NCBI GenBank assembly: GCA_009859145.1 | Contig: VRVR01000036.1 | Coordinates: 83,584-147,583, forward strand | DNA: 64,000 nt | Direction: 5' to 3' | Origin: Andalucia godoyi | Taxonomy: Eukaryota > Discoba > Jakobea > Jakobida > Andaluciidae | In this document: in pieces, positions 55,543 to 64,000 of the stretch | Layout: the number at the start of each line of letters is the position of its first letter | How positions within the stretch are numbered: the stretch's first letter is position 1 | The notes under the pieces: generated by a model | The model's database searches: none | The model's input: the letters and a program-made list of their open reading frames with translations, nothing else | What the model was told of the DNA's origin: nothing | Program-made: the position numbers and the translations under genes

Positions 55543-58500
55543 CTAGGATGAAGGCGACGTATCGAACTTGCTATTCATGTTCCATCGAAGAAGAAGCTCG
55601 TCCAAATTGAGGGAGTTATCTCCAACAGCCTTGAAGCCTTTTGAGCCCAGTTTCTCCAAAACCATCTTACAAAAGAGGGCATACTGGTTAAAATGTTTTC
55701 TCATTCTCTCCAACTCAGTCGTCATCACTTGGATACGCTGCAGCTCACTGCACATTACCGCTTGCGCAACCACATCTCGGAATGCAGCTATGCAATCAAA
55801 GATGGAATACATTAGATTTCGGACTGCTTCGCACTCATCTGTGAGCATGCATCGTTCCATCGAGCCTCGAACGTATCGACACAATGACGAATATAGATCA
55901 TCTAGGCTAGAATGCTGTGTCGGATCGTCGACGAAGGAATGGTCAGAATGCACAAGCTGCATGATGAGATGGCCTTGGAGATGTTCCACAAAAAACCTCA
56001 TTTCATGATGAGTTCGAATAATCAACGGCATGCATCTAAGAAACGGTCCTGTCGACGACTGAGAAGTTGAGATGAAAATCCAGGTATCACGCAAGCATTT
56101 CGATACCCACTTCAACTTTAAGAGAAACGAGAAAACGGAATTGTATGAGGCAAGTACTGTAGGGTCCAAAAATCTTCGCAGGGGAGTCGGGACACTGACT
56201 GCGAAACAGATGGAATCCAGAAACTTTGTTCCTCCGACCTGTGAGCCAGAGAACAGCCGAATTGCAGGTTCTGACAAACCATCCGATGTCTTCACAATCA
56301 CAGCCGACGGAGAGTCTGCGTTAACTCTCAAGAGGAATTCTGTCTCCCCAGGAAGGTCCAGCCGGTCATCAAGGCGCTTTCTTGCATGTAGGAAAGTGTA
56401 CTGCAGCGAACTCTGAGACAAGTACAAACCACCATCCTTGGAGGAGAGGAGTAGTCCCTGCGAATCTGTGTCATGGAGGTCAGACATTCCCCTTTGCGAT
56501 GACAAGTCGAACAGTTCTTCAACGAAAACATCGAAAAGATCACCTCTTTCCATAAAAGCGTATTTCTGCAAAAAATAAATCCACTTCCGAAGACCCAGAT
56601 TATTGAGAATCGCAGGAACTGCCAGGGAAGACGCAGCCAGAGCCAACGATTTGAAAGGAACAAGAAGAATTTCAGAGATGGCGGTAGGAACAGGAAGGAC
56701 TGTAGGATCTGTGACCTCGTTGGCGAATTGACGATGGTCACCCGTGCTTACCGCTTGGGATTCACCTGCAGCAAAGATTCCAATAGGAGAAGAACAGTAA
56801 CCCCATATGTCGGACGGATTCAATGCTTTTCGCGCCGATTCCGTTTCGGCAGCTTGGTGCGTGTCATTGGGTGGCTGAATTCGTTGGGTCTCTCTCTCTT
56901 CATCCTCTCCAAACTCTACATCCGTCCTTGCCTCAGGTTGATGGTCAGGAAACAGTTCCGAAAATCCTCGGAGTTGCTCGTTGTCTCTGTTGGCAGACGG
57001 AGTAATTGACAAGTGAGGGGTGGGCACTGTCCCGACCTCCGCAGATGCCGATTTGTAGGGCGGTGCCACCACTTGACGAATCCTAATTTTTGGAGAAACG
57101 CCAGTGGACTCAACGAAACTATGGATCATCTGCGATTCCACTTCCGCAACAGCAGCCTCTCGCTCGTCCCAGTACGCAGCAAGACGGCGTTCTTCTGAAG
57201 CAGAATGAACCTCCGCTTCAAGACGGTGTCTCTTCTTGTCATCGATGTCTTCCAGGATTTGTTTTAGCCTTTGTTCTTGTTTCCTTTTCTTTGTTTCTCT
57301 CCACTGCAGCCTTAAAGCATTTTCTCGTTGCGCTCTTAACTTTGCAGCGTCATATCTACGCTTCATCACATCTGAGGAAAAGGAGTCCTTGGATAGAGAT
57401 TCCTGATAGGAAGCCTCCAAAGCCTTGCGCAGTTGCTGGATTTTAACGGACAATGCAGACGACCACTGTGACTGAAATGCGATGACCGAACTAACCGATG
57501 AGTTGAGAGGGGGAAAGCGTGGGAAGTCTTGACGCTCGGGCAACTGAAGTTGCAAATGGGACAGCTGTGAGGTGCAGAGGAGTTGAAGACACTGTCGGAC
57601 CATCAACAGAAAAGGGACAAGCGGCTGGAGAAAAGTGGTATTTTTCAACACGGAAACGGAAAATTCTGAATCGAGGAGGGCCAATTCCTCATGATCGCTG
57701 GGCGTTGTTGACCATTTTTCATAAAGAGCAGAGTCTACCGAGGCACAAATTTGCGTGATCGAATCAACAAGCAGCCCATACGCAGCATTCGAGTACGGAG
57801 CCTTCTCAAAAAGAAAATTCAGAAACACATCGGCCGACTTGCCGACAAAGAGAGTGGATGACAACCTGCATATGGACGCGAGGTCCGTCATTTCGAACAA
57901 CTGCGGTGCGTTGGAAAGGCCGAGCGCAAACTGAAACGGGGTCGACGATTTCTCGTTTAAGTTGAACAAGAATTGACGGAATATTCTGCATTTTTGCTTA
58001 AGTATATGGAAGACATTCTGCAGAAATGACGAATGATCGGCTGACGCGGAGCGCCCTGCAGTTGCTTCGACAATGAGAAGATCTTCTCTTATTTTTTTCA
58101 TAGTGTTGGCTAATCCTCGTGGAAGCATAGAAAGTGCAGAGTCTGCAGAGATATGATCGCCGAACCCAAACAGATAAGAAGCCAATTGGGCGAGAACATC
58201 AGAATTCGTAGGTTCCGAAGAACGATGGAGGCGTTCCAATCGTGTCATGGGAAACGGTTCGCAACTCTTCAGTTCCTCAATTTGCGCATCGGTCCAGACG
58301 GGTGTCTCATTCGGAACAACATCCCGGCTGTCTGCCTTAACAGCAGACGACGGGAGGTCATTCGAGAATGTTTTCGCAGAACGCGACTGCGCATTCAACG
58401 ACGTAGAACAAGAAGACGCCAGTTCTGCGGGTGTGAAGAAAAAACTCGCATTCGATTCCACAATGGGTGGTATAGATAATGGCAAAGTCACAGCACGACT

Positions 58501-59016
58501 GTTTTGGGACAGCGACGCAGTAAGCGTTTTCAATCTACGAAAAGCACTCAAGGCAAACGGACCAGAAAGAGACGAACCGCTAAAATACGATGTGGCCTGA
58601 GAATCATCGTGTGCGGACTCCATAGAAGATTGATAACCATAAACATCACTAGTACCCAGCCATTCATTGAGAAAGAGCGCCTTTCGTTTCCCTCCGAGGA
58701 CGTCCATTTCAATCTGGGTGGTCGGAATGCAAGAGCAGATGGAAAACAGGGTCAAAATCTCGGATTCTTTCCCCGACTCGAGCACATTATCAAAAAGCCT
58801 TTCCAGCTTTTCAGCAGCAGAATCGGAGCCAGTCATTCGGAGGCACAGCAGGATGTGAGACAGGCGAAAGCACACATCATCCAGAGTCAGCTCTTTCGTT
58901 GAGAAGCTGCCGCTGTCCGTGAATCCAAGAACGACTTCAAAAGCACGATTGCTCAGGCCTCGACTGCCGTGCACAGTGCACAGTTTTTGAATGGAATCTT
59001 TGAAAGAGAAATTCAT
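55543..59016 (-). CDS. Gamma-tubulin complex component, GCP5/6-like (1157 aa)
   Basis: Structural component of the gamma-tubulin ring complex that templates microtubules. The N-terminal GRIP1 region includes FALGLSNAPQLFEMTDLASI, YSNAAYGLLVDSITQ and ADVFLNFLFEKAPY, a cluster typical of Spc97/98 proteins. A central charged coiled coil (about 540-640, RAQRENALRLQW, KKRKQEQRLKQIL) and an unstructured insert follow. This layout is characteristic of GCP6 and GCP5 rather than GCP2-4. The GRIP2 region starts near 790 with LRKWIYFLQKYAFMERGDLFD and continues with YNSVFSFLLKLKWVSKCLRDTW and a helix ending FVEHLQGHLIMQLV. It pairs functionally with the HAUS3 gene at 5.5 kb, since augmin docks gamma-tubulin rings. 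The start ATG is at 59016. Confidence 0.75.
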   Translation of the reverse strand: MNFSFKDSIQKLCTVHGSRGLSNRAFEVVLGFTDSGSFSTKELTLDDVCFRLSHILLCLRMTGSDSAAEKLERLFDNVLESGKESEILTLFSICSCIPTTQIEMDVLGGKRKALFLNEWLGTSDVYGYQSSMESAHDDSQATSYFSGSSLSGPFALSAFRRLKTLTASLSQNSRAVTLPLSIPPIVESNASFFFTPAELASSCSTSLNAQSRSAKTFSNDLPSSAVKADSRDVVPNETPVWTDAQIEELKSCEPFPMTRLERLHRSSEPTNSDVLAQLASYLFGFGDHISADSALSMLPRGLANTMKKIREDLLIVEATAGRSASADHSSFLQNVFHILKQKCRIFRQFLFNLNEKSSTPFQFALGLSNAPQLFEMTDLASICRLSSTLFVGKSADVFLNFLFEKAPYSNAAYGLLVDSITQICASVDSALYEKWSTTPSDHEELALLDSEFSVSVLKNTTFLQPLVPFLLMVRQCLQLLCTSQLSHLQLQLPERQDFPRFPPLNSSVSSVIAFQSQWSSALSVKIQQLRKALEASYQESLSKDSFSSDVMKRRYDAAKLRAQRENALRLQWRETKKRKQEQRLKQILEDIDDKKRHRLEAEVHSASEERRLAAYWDEREAAVAEVESQMIHSFVESTGVSPKIRIRQVVAPPYKSASAEVGTVPTPHLSITPSANRDNEQLRGFSELFPDHQPEARTDVEFGEDEERETQRIQPPNDTHQAAETESARKALNPSDIWGYCSSPIGIFAAGESQAVSTGDHRQFANEVTDPTVLPVPTAISEILLVPFKSLALAASSLAVPAILNNLGLRKWIYFLQKYAFMERGDLFDVFVEELFDLSSQRGMSDLHDTDSQGLLLSSKDGGLYLSQSSLQYTFLHARKRLDDRLDLPGETEFLLRVNADSPSAVIVKTSDGLSEPAIRLFSGSQVGGTKFLDSICFAVSVPTPLRRFLDPTVLASYNSVFSFLLKLKWVSKCLRDTWIFISTSQSSTGPFLRCMPLIIRTHHEMRFFVEHLQGHLIMQLVHSDHSFVDDPTQHSSLDDLYSSLCRYVRGSMERCMLTDECEAVRNLMYSIFDCIAAFRDVVAQAVMCSELQRIQVMTTELERMRKHFNQYALFCKMVLEKLGSKGFKAVGDNSLNLDELLLRWNMNSKFDTSPSS

Positions 59017-59392
59017 GTGCGCGTGCCAGATGTTTCACCCTCCCCCACTTCCAAGAAGAAACGGAAGAAGACGTTGACGTGGTCGAGGAAACTGGAAAAA
59101 GAGAGGACCAAAGAAAGCCCAAACGCCCAACTTGGCGGGAAGTTTACCACGATTGTGTGCATGGTACGTGCCTTTATTTTACGACTGTCGTGCAAGAAAA
59201 ACAATAAGTTCGAATTCCGCCGTGCATGGTGAACTGGGAAGGACTGTTTGTGCAATGTGGAGGGCGGGAGCAGCGTCATGAAAGAGTATGGCGTCATTTA
59301 ATCCTTATACATGTGATAAATTACGAAGCAAAGCAAATGGCTTAGAATGCAACAATAGCGACATCAGGATGACCGGCTTCGAAAGCAGCTTC
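59017..59392. other. Intergenic upstream of GCP-like gene
   Basis: Promoter region of the GCP-like gene (minus) and 3' flank of the Zn-ribbon gene. Purine-rich plus-strand tract at about 59050-59120. No gene seen. Confidence 0.4.
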
Positions 59393-59689
59393 CTAGCGAA
59401 TCAGAATATCAAGAATGTTTGACGTTACCGATGCCTTTCTTTCATAAAATTCAGTGAACCCGCATACTGTGCAAGTAGACGTGCTAAACTTTCTGGATTT
59501 GATGTTGAGCCACCGAGCCAACAGCGAGCCAACAGTGTAGACCGTTCCTGTGCGCCATTGAACAGAGCCGCATTCTGAGCAGGCCATGTGCTCCGGAACA
59601 ACGAACACATGTGGACGGTTTGTCGCTACAACTCCACGAGTCGCATTCCCTTCTACTCGCAGGACTCCTCGCAAACTATCGTTCATCAT
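59393..59689 (-). CDS. Small zinc-ribbon nucleic-acid-binding protein (98 aa)
   Basis: Two CxxC knuckles at residues about 36-39 (CSECGS) and 73-76 (CTVCGF) enclose RTGTVYTVGSLLARWLNIKSRKF. After the second knuckle follows TEFYERKASVTSNILDIL. This order matches the short bacterial/eukaryotic Zn-ribbon family (nucleic-acid-binding zinc-ribbon proteins of DUF2082 type), which end in TEFYK...NILDFL. Function is unknown, with a possible role as a transcription or RNA-binding adaptor. The first 35 residues are extra. The start ATG at 59689 is followed by another ATG. Confidence 0.65.
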   Translation of the reverse strand: MMNDSLRGVLRVEGNATRGVVATNRPHVFVVPEHMACSECGSVQWRTGTVYTVGSLLARWLNIKSRKFSTSTCTVCGFTEFYERKASVTSNILDILIR

Positions 59690-60085
59690 TTAACGTCAGA
59701 CTCGAACGACACGGTTCCATTCCAGGAAAGAACGCGCTCCCCCGATTTCCCGAAATTCGGCAAGGATGCTCTGCACCCAGAAAGTCGACATTCTTCAACT
59801 CGCAGCAGCACGCACTCAAAAGAGCGGGCTTTTTTCTGTTTTTTGCGTGGATCATCATGAAAAAATTCCCTAATTCACTGGGCTGAGTTCCAACCTCTTT
59901 TCTCTCGTCTGTTTCCCTCGCTTCTTTTCTTTTTTCCCTTTCGTTTCTCGTTTCTCTTCTCTCTTCTCTCTTCTCTCTTCTACTTTTCTCTTTTCTCTTC
60001 TCTCTTCTCTTTTCCCTCTTTCCCTCTTTCCCTCTTTCCCTCTTTCCGTGTGAAGCCTTCCTGGATCCCTGTCCTCCCTTGTGAA
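59690..60085. promoter_or_regulatory. 4E-BP upstream region with long pyrimidine tract
   Basis: A nearly uninterrupted C/T stretch on the plus strand spans about 59891-60046 (TCTCT and TTTCCC units), ending 40 bp before the 4E-BP ATG. If transcribed it would give a pyrimidine-rich leader reminiscent of 5'-TOP mRNAs. The stretch 59690-59880 holds the promoter of the Zn-ribbon gene. No coding sequence is seen. Confidence 0.5.
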
Positions 60086-60526
60086 ATGTCGGCGTCCGGC
60101 TCTGGCTCTGTGGCTGGTCCGAAAGCGATTCCCACTCCGATGCGTGGAGACGTGCATGTCACAGACATCAGCCAGTCTGTTGGGGGAACAATGTACGGCG
60201 TGACTCCCGGTGGTACTCGCATTGTGTACGACAGGAACCTGCTCTTGCACTTGCGAAACAGTCCCTACAGCAAGACTCCGCCTGTGCTTCCCGACTTTTC
60301 AGCAAAGTTTGCAAATGCAACCAACAACAGCTCCAGCATCACCACCACCACCACCACGACCGCCACAACCAACAACAACAGCACTAACGTGAACAACGGT
60401 TCGCTGAATGCAAATCACAACTATCACAACACAAACAGCAGTCAAAATCATGCAGCCAACGGTGCTGCTGCCGCGCCCGCGCCCAGCAAGCAGGCGCCCG
60501 CAGATGACATGTTTGAGATGGAGTAA
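60086..60526 (+). CDS. EIF4EBP: eIF4E-binding protein (4E-BP), 146 aa
   Basis: Translation repressor that blocks eIF4G by binding eIF4E and is released by TOR phosphorylation. The key segments are present in order. KAIP (13-16) parallels the raptor-binding RAIP motif. TPGGT (40-44) is the conserved TOR site. YDRNLLL (48-54) is the canonical YxxxxL-phi eIF4E-binding motif. NSPYSKTPP (58-66) covers the second TOR cluster. The C terminus FEME resembles the TOS motif FEMDI, lacking only its last residue. The region between is Asn/Thr/Ser-rich from ACC/AAC triplet repeats. The start is the ATG at 60086. This protein is well known in animals, so its presence in an intron-poor protist is informative. 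Confidence 0.85.
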   Translation: MSASGSGSVAGPKAIPTPMRGDVHVTDISQSVGGTMYGVTPGGTRIVYDRNLLLHLRNSPYSKTPPVLPDFSAKFANATNNSSSITTTTTTTATTNNNSTNVNNGSLNANHNYHNTNSSQNHAANGAAAAPAPSKQAPADDMFEME

Positions 60527-61124
60527 TGAGGAGTGCTTTGAGCTTTTATCGCTGTTTTGAGGTTGTTTTCTTGCCTTTCCTAACCTCGCCGTTTGCTTCT
60601 TTGGCTGTTGACGGGGGTCCGTTGGAAAACGCAGGAATGCTCGTTCAGGTTTCCCCCCCGCTTTTCTTGTAGTACTGTACGTTTTAGACGATAGACGAAT
60701 GATGTTCTTGATTTATTATTATGGTGAATCATCCTTTTGTCCGGTAAAGGCACATTTTGTCGTTCAATCTTTTTTCACAAATTAATTTGTCGACATGTGA
60801 CGTTGCGGGTTTTTCCATCCGTTTTTTTCCCCATGGTGTTTCCAGCTTTTCTACCTACGCGTTCTTCGCTCCGTTTCCCGCTTGGGAAAACTTCGGAGAA
60901 TCGGAGTCATTTGCCGTAATTGCAGTGCCCATTCGTCAATCGTCAGCATTCGATCGACGATCGTGACTGGCGCCTCCGAATTAAAAAAAGGCTCGCCATA
61001 CTGTACGAACTGGCTGAAGACGCCAGTCAGCCGGCTTTTCTTTCTTGACAAAGTTCACCGTCTTGTCGGCTGTAATCAAAGGTGGGAGTGCTGTCGTTTC
61101 GCGAAAGGAATTCAGTTTTTCAGC
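60527..61124. other. Intergenic, no gene seen
   Basis: Follows 4E-BP. A minus-strand open frame (60851-61051) has no ATG start and no recognised motif. A G-rich/C-rich 3' flank at about 60610-60660 is followed by T-rich DNA. Confidence 0.4.
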
Positions 61125-61534
61125 CGCTCGCCAAAACATGAATCATTACAGGTCATCATCGGCTAAGCTGTTGCCGAAGACAGGTCCAGTTTGGGGGCGA
61201 GCACCAGCTCTTCGATGCAGATTGCTCTGCATCAAAAGGATCAACGGGTTTCTTGGTTCTCGGTGTCTTCGGGCATCGCCGGTTTGCGTTTGTCGAGAAG
61301 ATCTCTCTCTGGAGCCATGAGATGTTTTGTCTTTGATGAATGGTGCTGCTTGAGGGTTCGATTATAAATATGAGAAACAAACCGAAAATAATAGAAGGAA
61401 TAAAAGACGGTGAAGAATGAGAAATTCTGGACTAGACTACGGTAGGAACACATCGCGTCCCCCAAAGGAGTTTCGAAAAAACAAACTCTTCTGGCATGAT
61501 GTTGTTTGATGTTCCACACACAAAGCTGCCAGCC
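61125..61534 (-). repeat. 408-bp dispersed repeat, copy B
   Basis: Inverted near-identical copy of 30766-31173 (three mismatches counted). One of them changes TAA to CAA in the third frame, giving a longer open frame here (to about 61156) than in copy A. It lies 86 bp upstream of the P5A ATPase start, so its outward edge borders that promoter. Confidence 0.9.
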
Positions 61535-61578
61535 GTCTCTTCTTTCGCGTTCTGCAAAGTTTTTAGAAAAAATAATAA

Positions 61579-61586
61579 TATAAAAA
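61579..61586 (+). promoter_or_regulatory. TATA-like box upstream of P5A ATPase
   Basis: TATAAAAA 34 bp upstream of the start codon (61620), similar in spacing to the TATA-like boxes in the 408-bp repeat and at 48.3 kb. Confidence 0.4.
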
Positions 61587-61619
61587 TAAATAAAATTGAA
61601 ACAAAATACGTACGTAACT

Positions 61620-64000
61620 ATGGGACGCAAAGAGTTTGTATTGCTGCGTGCGCGTCCAGTGTGGGCGCGGCGTGATATGCTCCCTTTTGTTGTCGCCTAC
61701 GTACTGAATCTTATTGGTATGTGTCTGGCACCTCACTTTCTCACTTCAAAACGTTGTTTTCTCATGTTGCGTGCTTTCTCTTTGTCCTTGTCCTTGTCCT
61801 TGTCGTGATCTTGTTCTTTCTTCTTCCTTGATGATAGGCATCATTGCATTTCCTGATTGGGACTTTTGGTTATTGGTTGCGCTGGGATGCGAGGTTCTTT
61901 GCCATGTTTTGTCTCTCCTGTCAACACAGTGGTCGTTTGCTTGGGCCGTGAAGGCGTCATTCGATGTGGTTTCTGCATCTCAGATCTCCGTCGCAACGAA
62001 CGTGTGGATCAAGTATGCAAAGAAGAATCAGGCGGTTTCTGTCACTTCAAAGTCCGAAATATGCCAAATTCAAATTTGCAAGCAGACTAGGCAGCGTTTC
62101 GTCTTGCATCATATGAGGAGATTCACATATGACGACGACAAGAAGGTTTTCGCAAAGTCCGAGTTCCCTATTCATCTGCCGTCTTCCGAGTATGCCCATG
62201 CCAAAAGCCTGTCGATAGAGCGCCATCGTGGTCTCGCGGATTTATACGGGCCCAACAAGTTCACCATTCCGGTGCCTTCCTTTTGGCCTCTCTTCCAGCA
62301 ACACCTGTTTGCACCATTTTTTGTGTTCCAACTGTTCTGCATTTCTCTGTGGTTCCTCGACGAGTACTGGTACTATTCGCTGTTCACGCTCGGCATGTTG
62401 GTGTTGATGGAATCGGTTGTTGTGAAGCAGAGACAAGGAAATCTGTCACAAATGCGTGCTGTTGCGCAAAAGCCTGCGTCGCTTGTGTATGTCCTTCGTG
62501 CTGCGCAATGGTCTCGTGTATCGTGCGAAGAACTTGTTCCTGGCGACATTGTCTCAGTGCACCACGCTTCTCCTCTGTTCTCGTCTCCTCACAAAAGCCA
62601 TGATAAACTGAATTGTCCTGCGGATTTGCTGTTGCTGGAGGGCGATGTTGTGGTTTCGGAAGCAATGCTCACTGGAGAGTCGAAGCCGCTTCTCAAGAAG
62701 GGGATCGAGACATCTTCCGTTTCCTTTGGAGAGCTCAGTGTTCAGAAGCACAGGGATCATATTCTTTTTGGTGGAACTACTGTGTTACGGTCCTTCCCTT
62801 CTAGCTGGTCCGGATCCATCCCGTCCTCTGCGAAGAAGAAATCGGGGGGAACAGCGTTGTCGTCCAGCGCTCCTGCCGTGTCTTCGGGCCCTGCCCCTGA
62901 TGGCGGGTGCAAAGCGTATGTGTTGCGTACTGGATTCGAAACGGAGCAGGGAAAACTGATCCGCAAGATTGTCTTTGCATCCGACAAGGCAAAGATAGAA
63001 TCTGCAGAGGCATATGTTTTCTTGTTGGTTCTGTTTTTATGCGCTCTTGTGGCCGCAGTATATCTCTTTAAGAAGAGCCTGGAGCTTGGCGAGAAGTCGT
63101 TTTACAACATCTCCCTGGACTGCATTCTGATTCTTACCTCCGTTGTACCTCCGGAACTCCCCATGGAACTCAGTTTGGCAGTGAATCATTCGTTGATTCT
63201 TTTAGCGAAGGGGTCTCGCGTTTTCTGTACCGAGCCTTTCCGAATTCCCATGGCGGGAAAGGTCGACACCTGTGCTTTTGACAAGACCGGCACACTGACC
63301 TCGGATGATATGCGTGTTGAGCAGATTGTTCCCTCAACTCCTGACAAGTCGAAACGAGACGCAGAACGTATTTTGGCGGCTTGCCACTCCCTTGTATGGC
63401 TGGATTCCGAACAGCCTGTTGGAGATGCAATGGAGGTTGCTGCTTTCGATTTTGTGCGCTGGAAACGGCTGGACAAGGACTATTATTCTGCCGACTCGAA
63501 GGTAGAAAAGGAAAGCGTGAAGATTCTTCACCGCTTTGGGTTTGATGCTGACCTGCGGCGGATGTCTGTGTTCTGCGGTATTTCAAAGGCCGGTTCTGCA
63601 GACGTCGACGACTTCGCAATTCTTACAAAAGGTGCGCCGGAAACCATGAGGGAAATGTTTAATCCTGCTTCCTTTGATGCAGAGAAATTTGATGTGATGT
63701 GCAACAAGTTTACTGCCAGTGGAGCCCGTGTTCTTGCGCTGGGCATGAAAGTTGTGGGTGACTCGGCGAATCTTTCACGCAGATACAAGAAAGCACTCCA
63801 AAAATCAAACCGGGAAGGGGCAATAACGAATTTTGTATTTTCCGCGCTGATTTCAAAGGCTTCCTGCTCGCTAGACAACGAAGATGAACACGAGGTGATC
63901 TGTGAAGAAGCCGATCTCCGACAAGCTGCGGAGGCAGGGTTGAGTTTTGCAGGGTTTGTTCTGTTTGTATCGCCGTTGAAGAAGGATACCGCAGCCTCCA
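61620..64000 (+). CDS. ATP13A1: P5A-type ATPase (ATP13A1/SPF1), 5' part, two exons
   Basis: ER P5A-ATPase that dislocates misinserted transmembrane helices. The coding sequence is join(61620..61716, 61838..>64000), and the 3' end is beyond the window (753 codons visible). The 121-nt intron (GTATGT...ATAG, phase 1) splits the first hydrophobic region: VAYVLNLI joins GIIAFPDWDF. The conserved P5A block FWPLFQQHLFAPFFVFQLFC and DEYWYYSLFTL are present. TGES (311-314, actuator domain), PPELP (470-474, P5-specific M4 motif) and DKTGTLT (514-520, phosphorylated Asp514) are intact, followed by KGAPETM of the N domain. Two low-complexity Ser/Lys inserts lie in the actuator region. Confidence 0.95.

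Noticed and set aside
60851-61051. 66-codon minus-strand frame next to repeat copy B
   Set aside because: Starts with TTG, has no known motif, and has no counterpart beside repeat copy A.
61340-61375. GGGTTCGATTAT in the 408-bp repeat, resembling a tRNA T-arm
   Set aside because: No matching acceptor or D arm around it in either copy of the repeat.
1-64000. CRISPR arrays, rRNA genes, bacterial operon features
   Set aside because: No regularly spaced repeats with unique spacers, no rRNA-like segments, and gene content is clearly eukaryotic.

Overview
This window is nuclear DNA from an intron-poor unicellular eukaryote. The genes are eukaryotic core genes: U3 snoRNP factors UTP23 and UTP11, spliceosomal SF3A2 and PPIL4, ORC6, GCN5, NOT4, a Sec1/Munc18 protein, a P5A ATPase, augmin HAUS3 and a GCP5/6-like gamma-tubulin complex protein. 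They use the standard code, sit 30-1000 bp apart on both strands, and are mostly single exons. Only three well-supported GT-AG introns were found (114, 155 and 121 nt), in the IMPase-SDR, ORC6 and P5A ATPase genes. Intergenic DNA is T-rich or microsatellite-rich, and some genes have a TATA-like box 30-90 bp upstream of the start. The HAUS3/GCP pair suggests spindle or centrosomal microtubule nucleation. A clear 4E-BP homologue suggests TOR control of translation. I cannot name the species.

Layout. 1-9.4 kb: two head-to-tail Myb/SANT paralogues, HAUS3 (minus) and a membrane-anchored helical-repeat protein. 9.8-10.4 kb: a 604-bp assembly gap flanked by a 42-bp direct repeat. 10.5-21.4 kb: UTP23, a phosphatase-dehydrogenase fusion, a transposase-type DNA-binding protein, thiamine pyrophosphokinase, Sec1/Munc18, a mu-like GST and a secreted SGNH esterase. 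21.7-26.1 kb: a giant cysteine-rich surface protein. 26.85-27.25 kb: a frameshifted relic of a Fanzor (eukaryotic TnpB-family) nuclease. 27.8-39.5 kb: sphingosine-1-phosphate lyase, a coiled-coil protein, a 408-bp dispersed repeat, two small membrane proteins, SF3A2, a 2OG dioxygenase, ORC6, UTP11 and a protein I do not recognise. 40.3-53.5 kb: an NST1-like protein, PPIL4, NOT4, an XPR1-type phosphate exporter and GCN5. 53.6-64 kb: a degenerate ADP-ribosylglycohydrolase-like protein with a second Fanzor relic directly upstream, a GCP5/6-like protein, a Zn-ribbon protein, 4E-BP, the second copy of the 408-bp repeat and the 5' part of a P5A ATPase.

The most interesting signal is the family of Fanzor relics. 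Two loci (about 27 kb and 55 kb) keep the RuvC-II/zinc-ribbon/RuvC-III part of the nuclease. Both share a block of about 50 bp just 3' of the former stop codon. That block aligns without gaps between the two copies, and four positions of a 9-bp hairpin stem change in a compensatory way, as expected for a guide-RNA (omega RNA) or transposon right-end structure. A third, ORF-less copy of the block lies near 36.65 kb. At the 55-kb locus the block appears to supply the TATA-like element of the downstream ADP-ribosylglycohydrolase-like gene.
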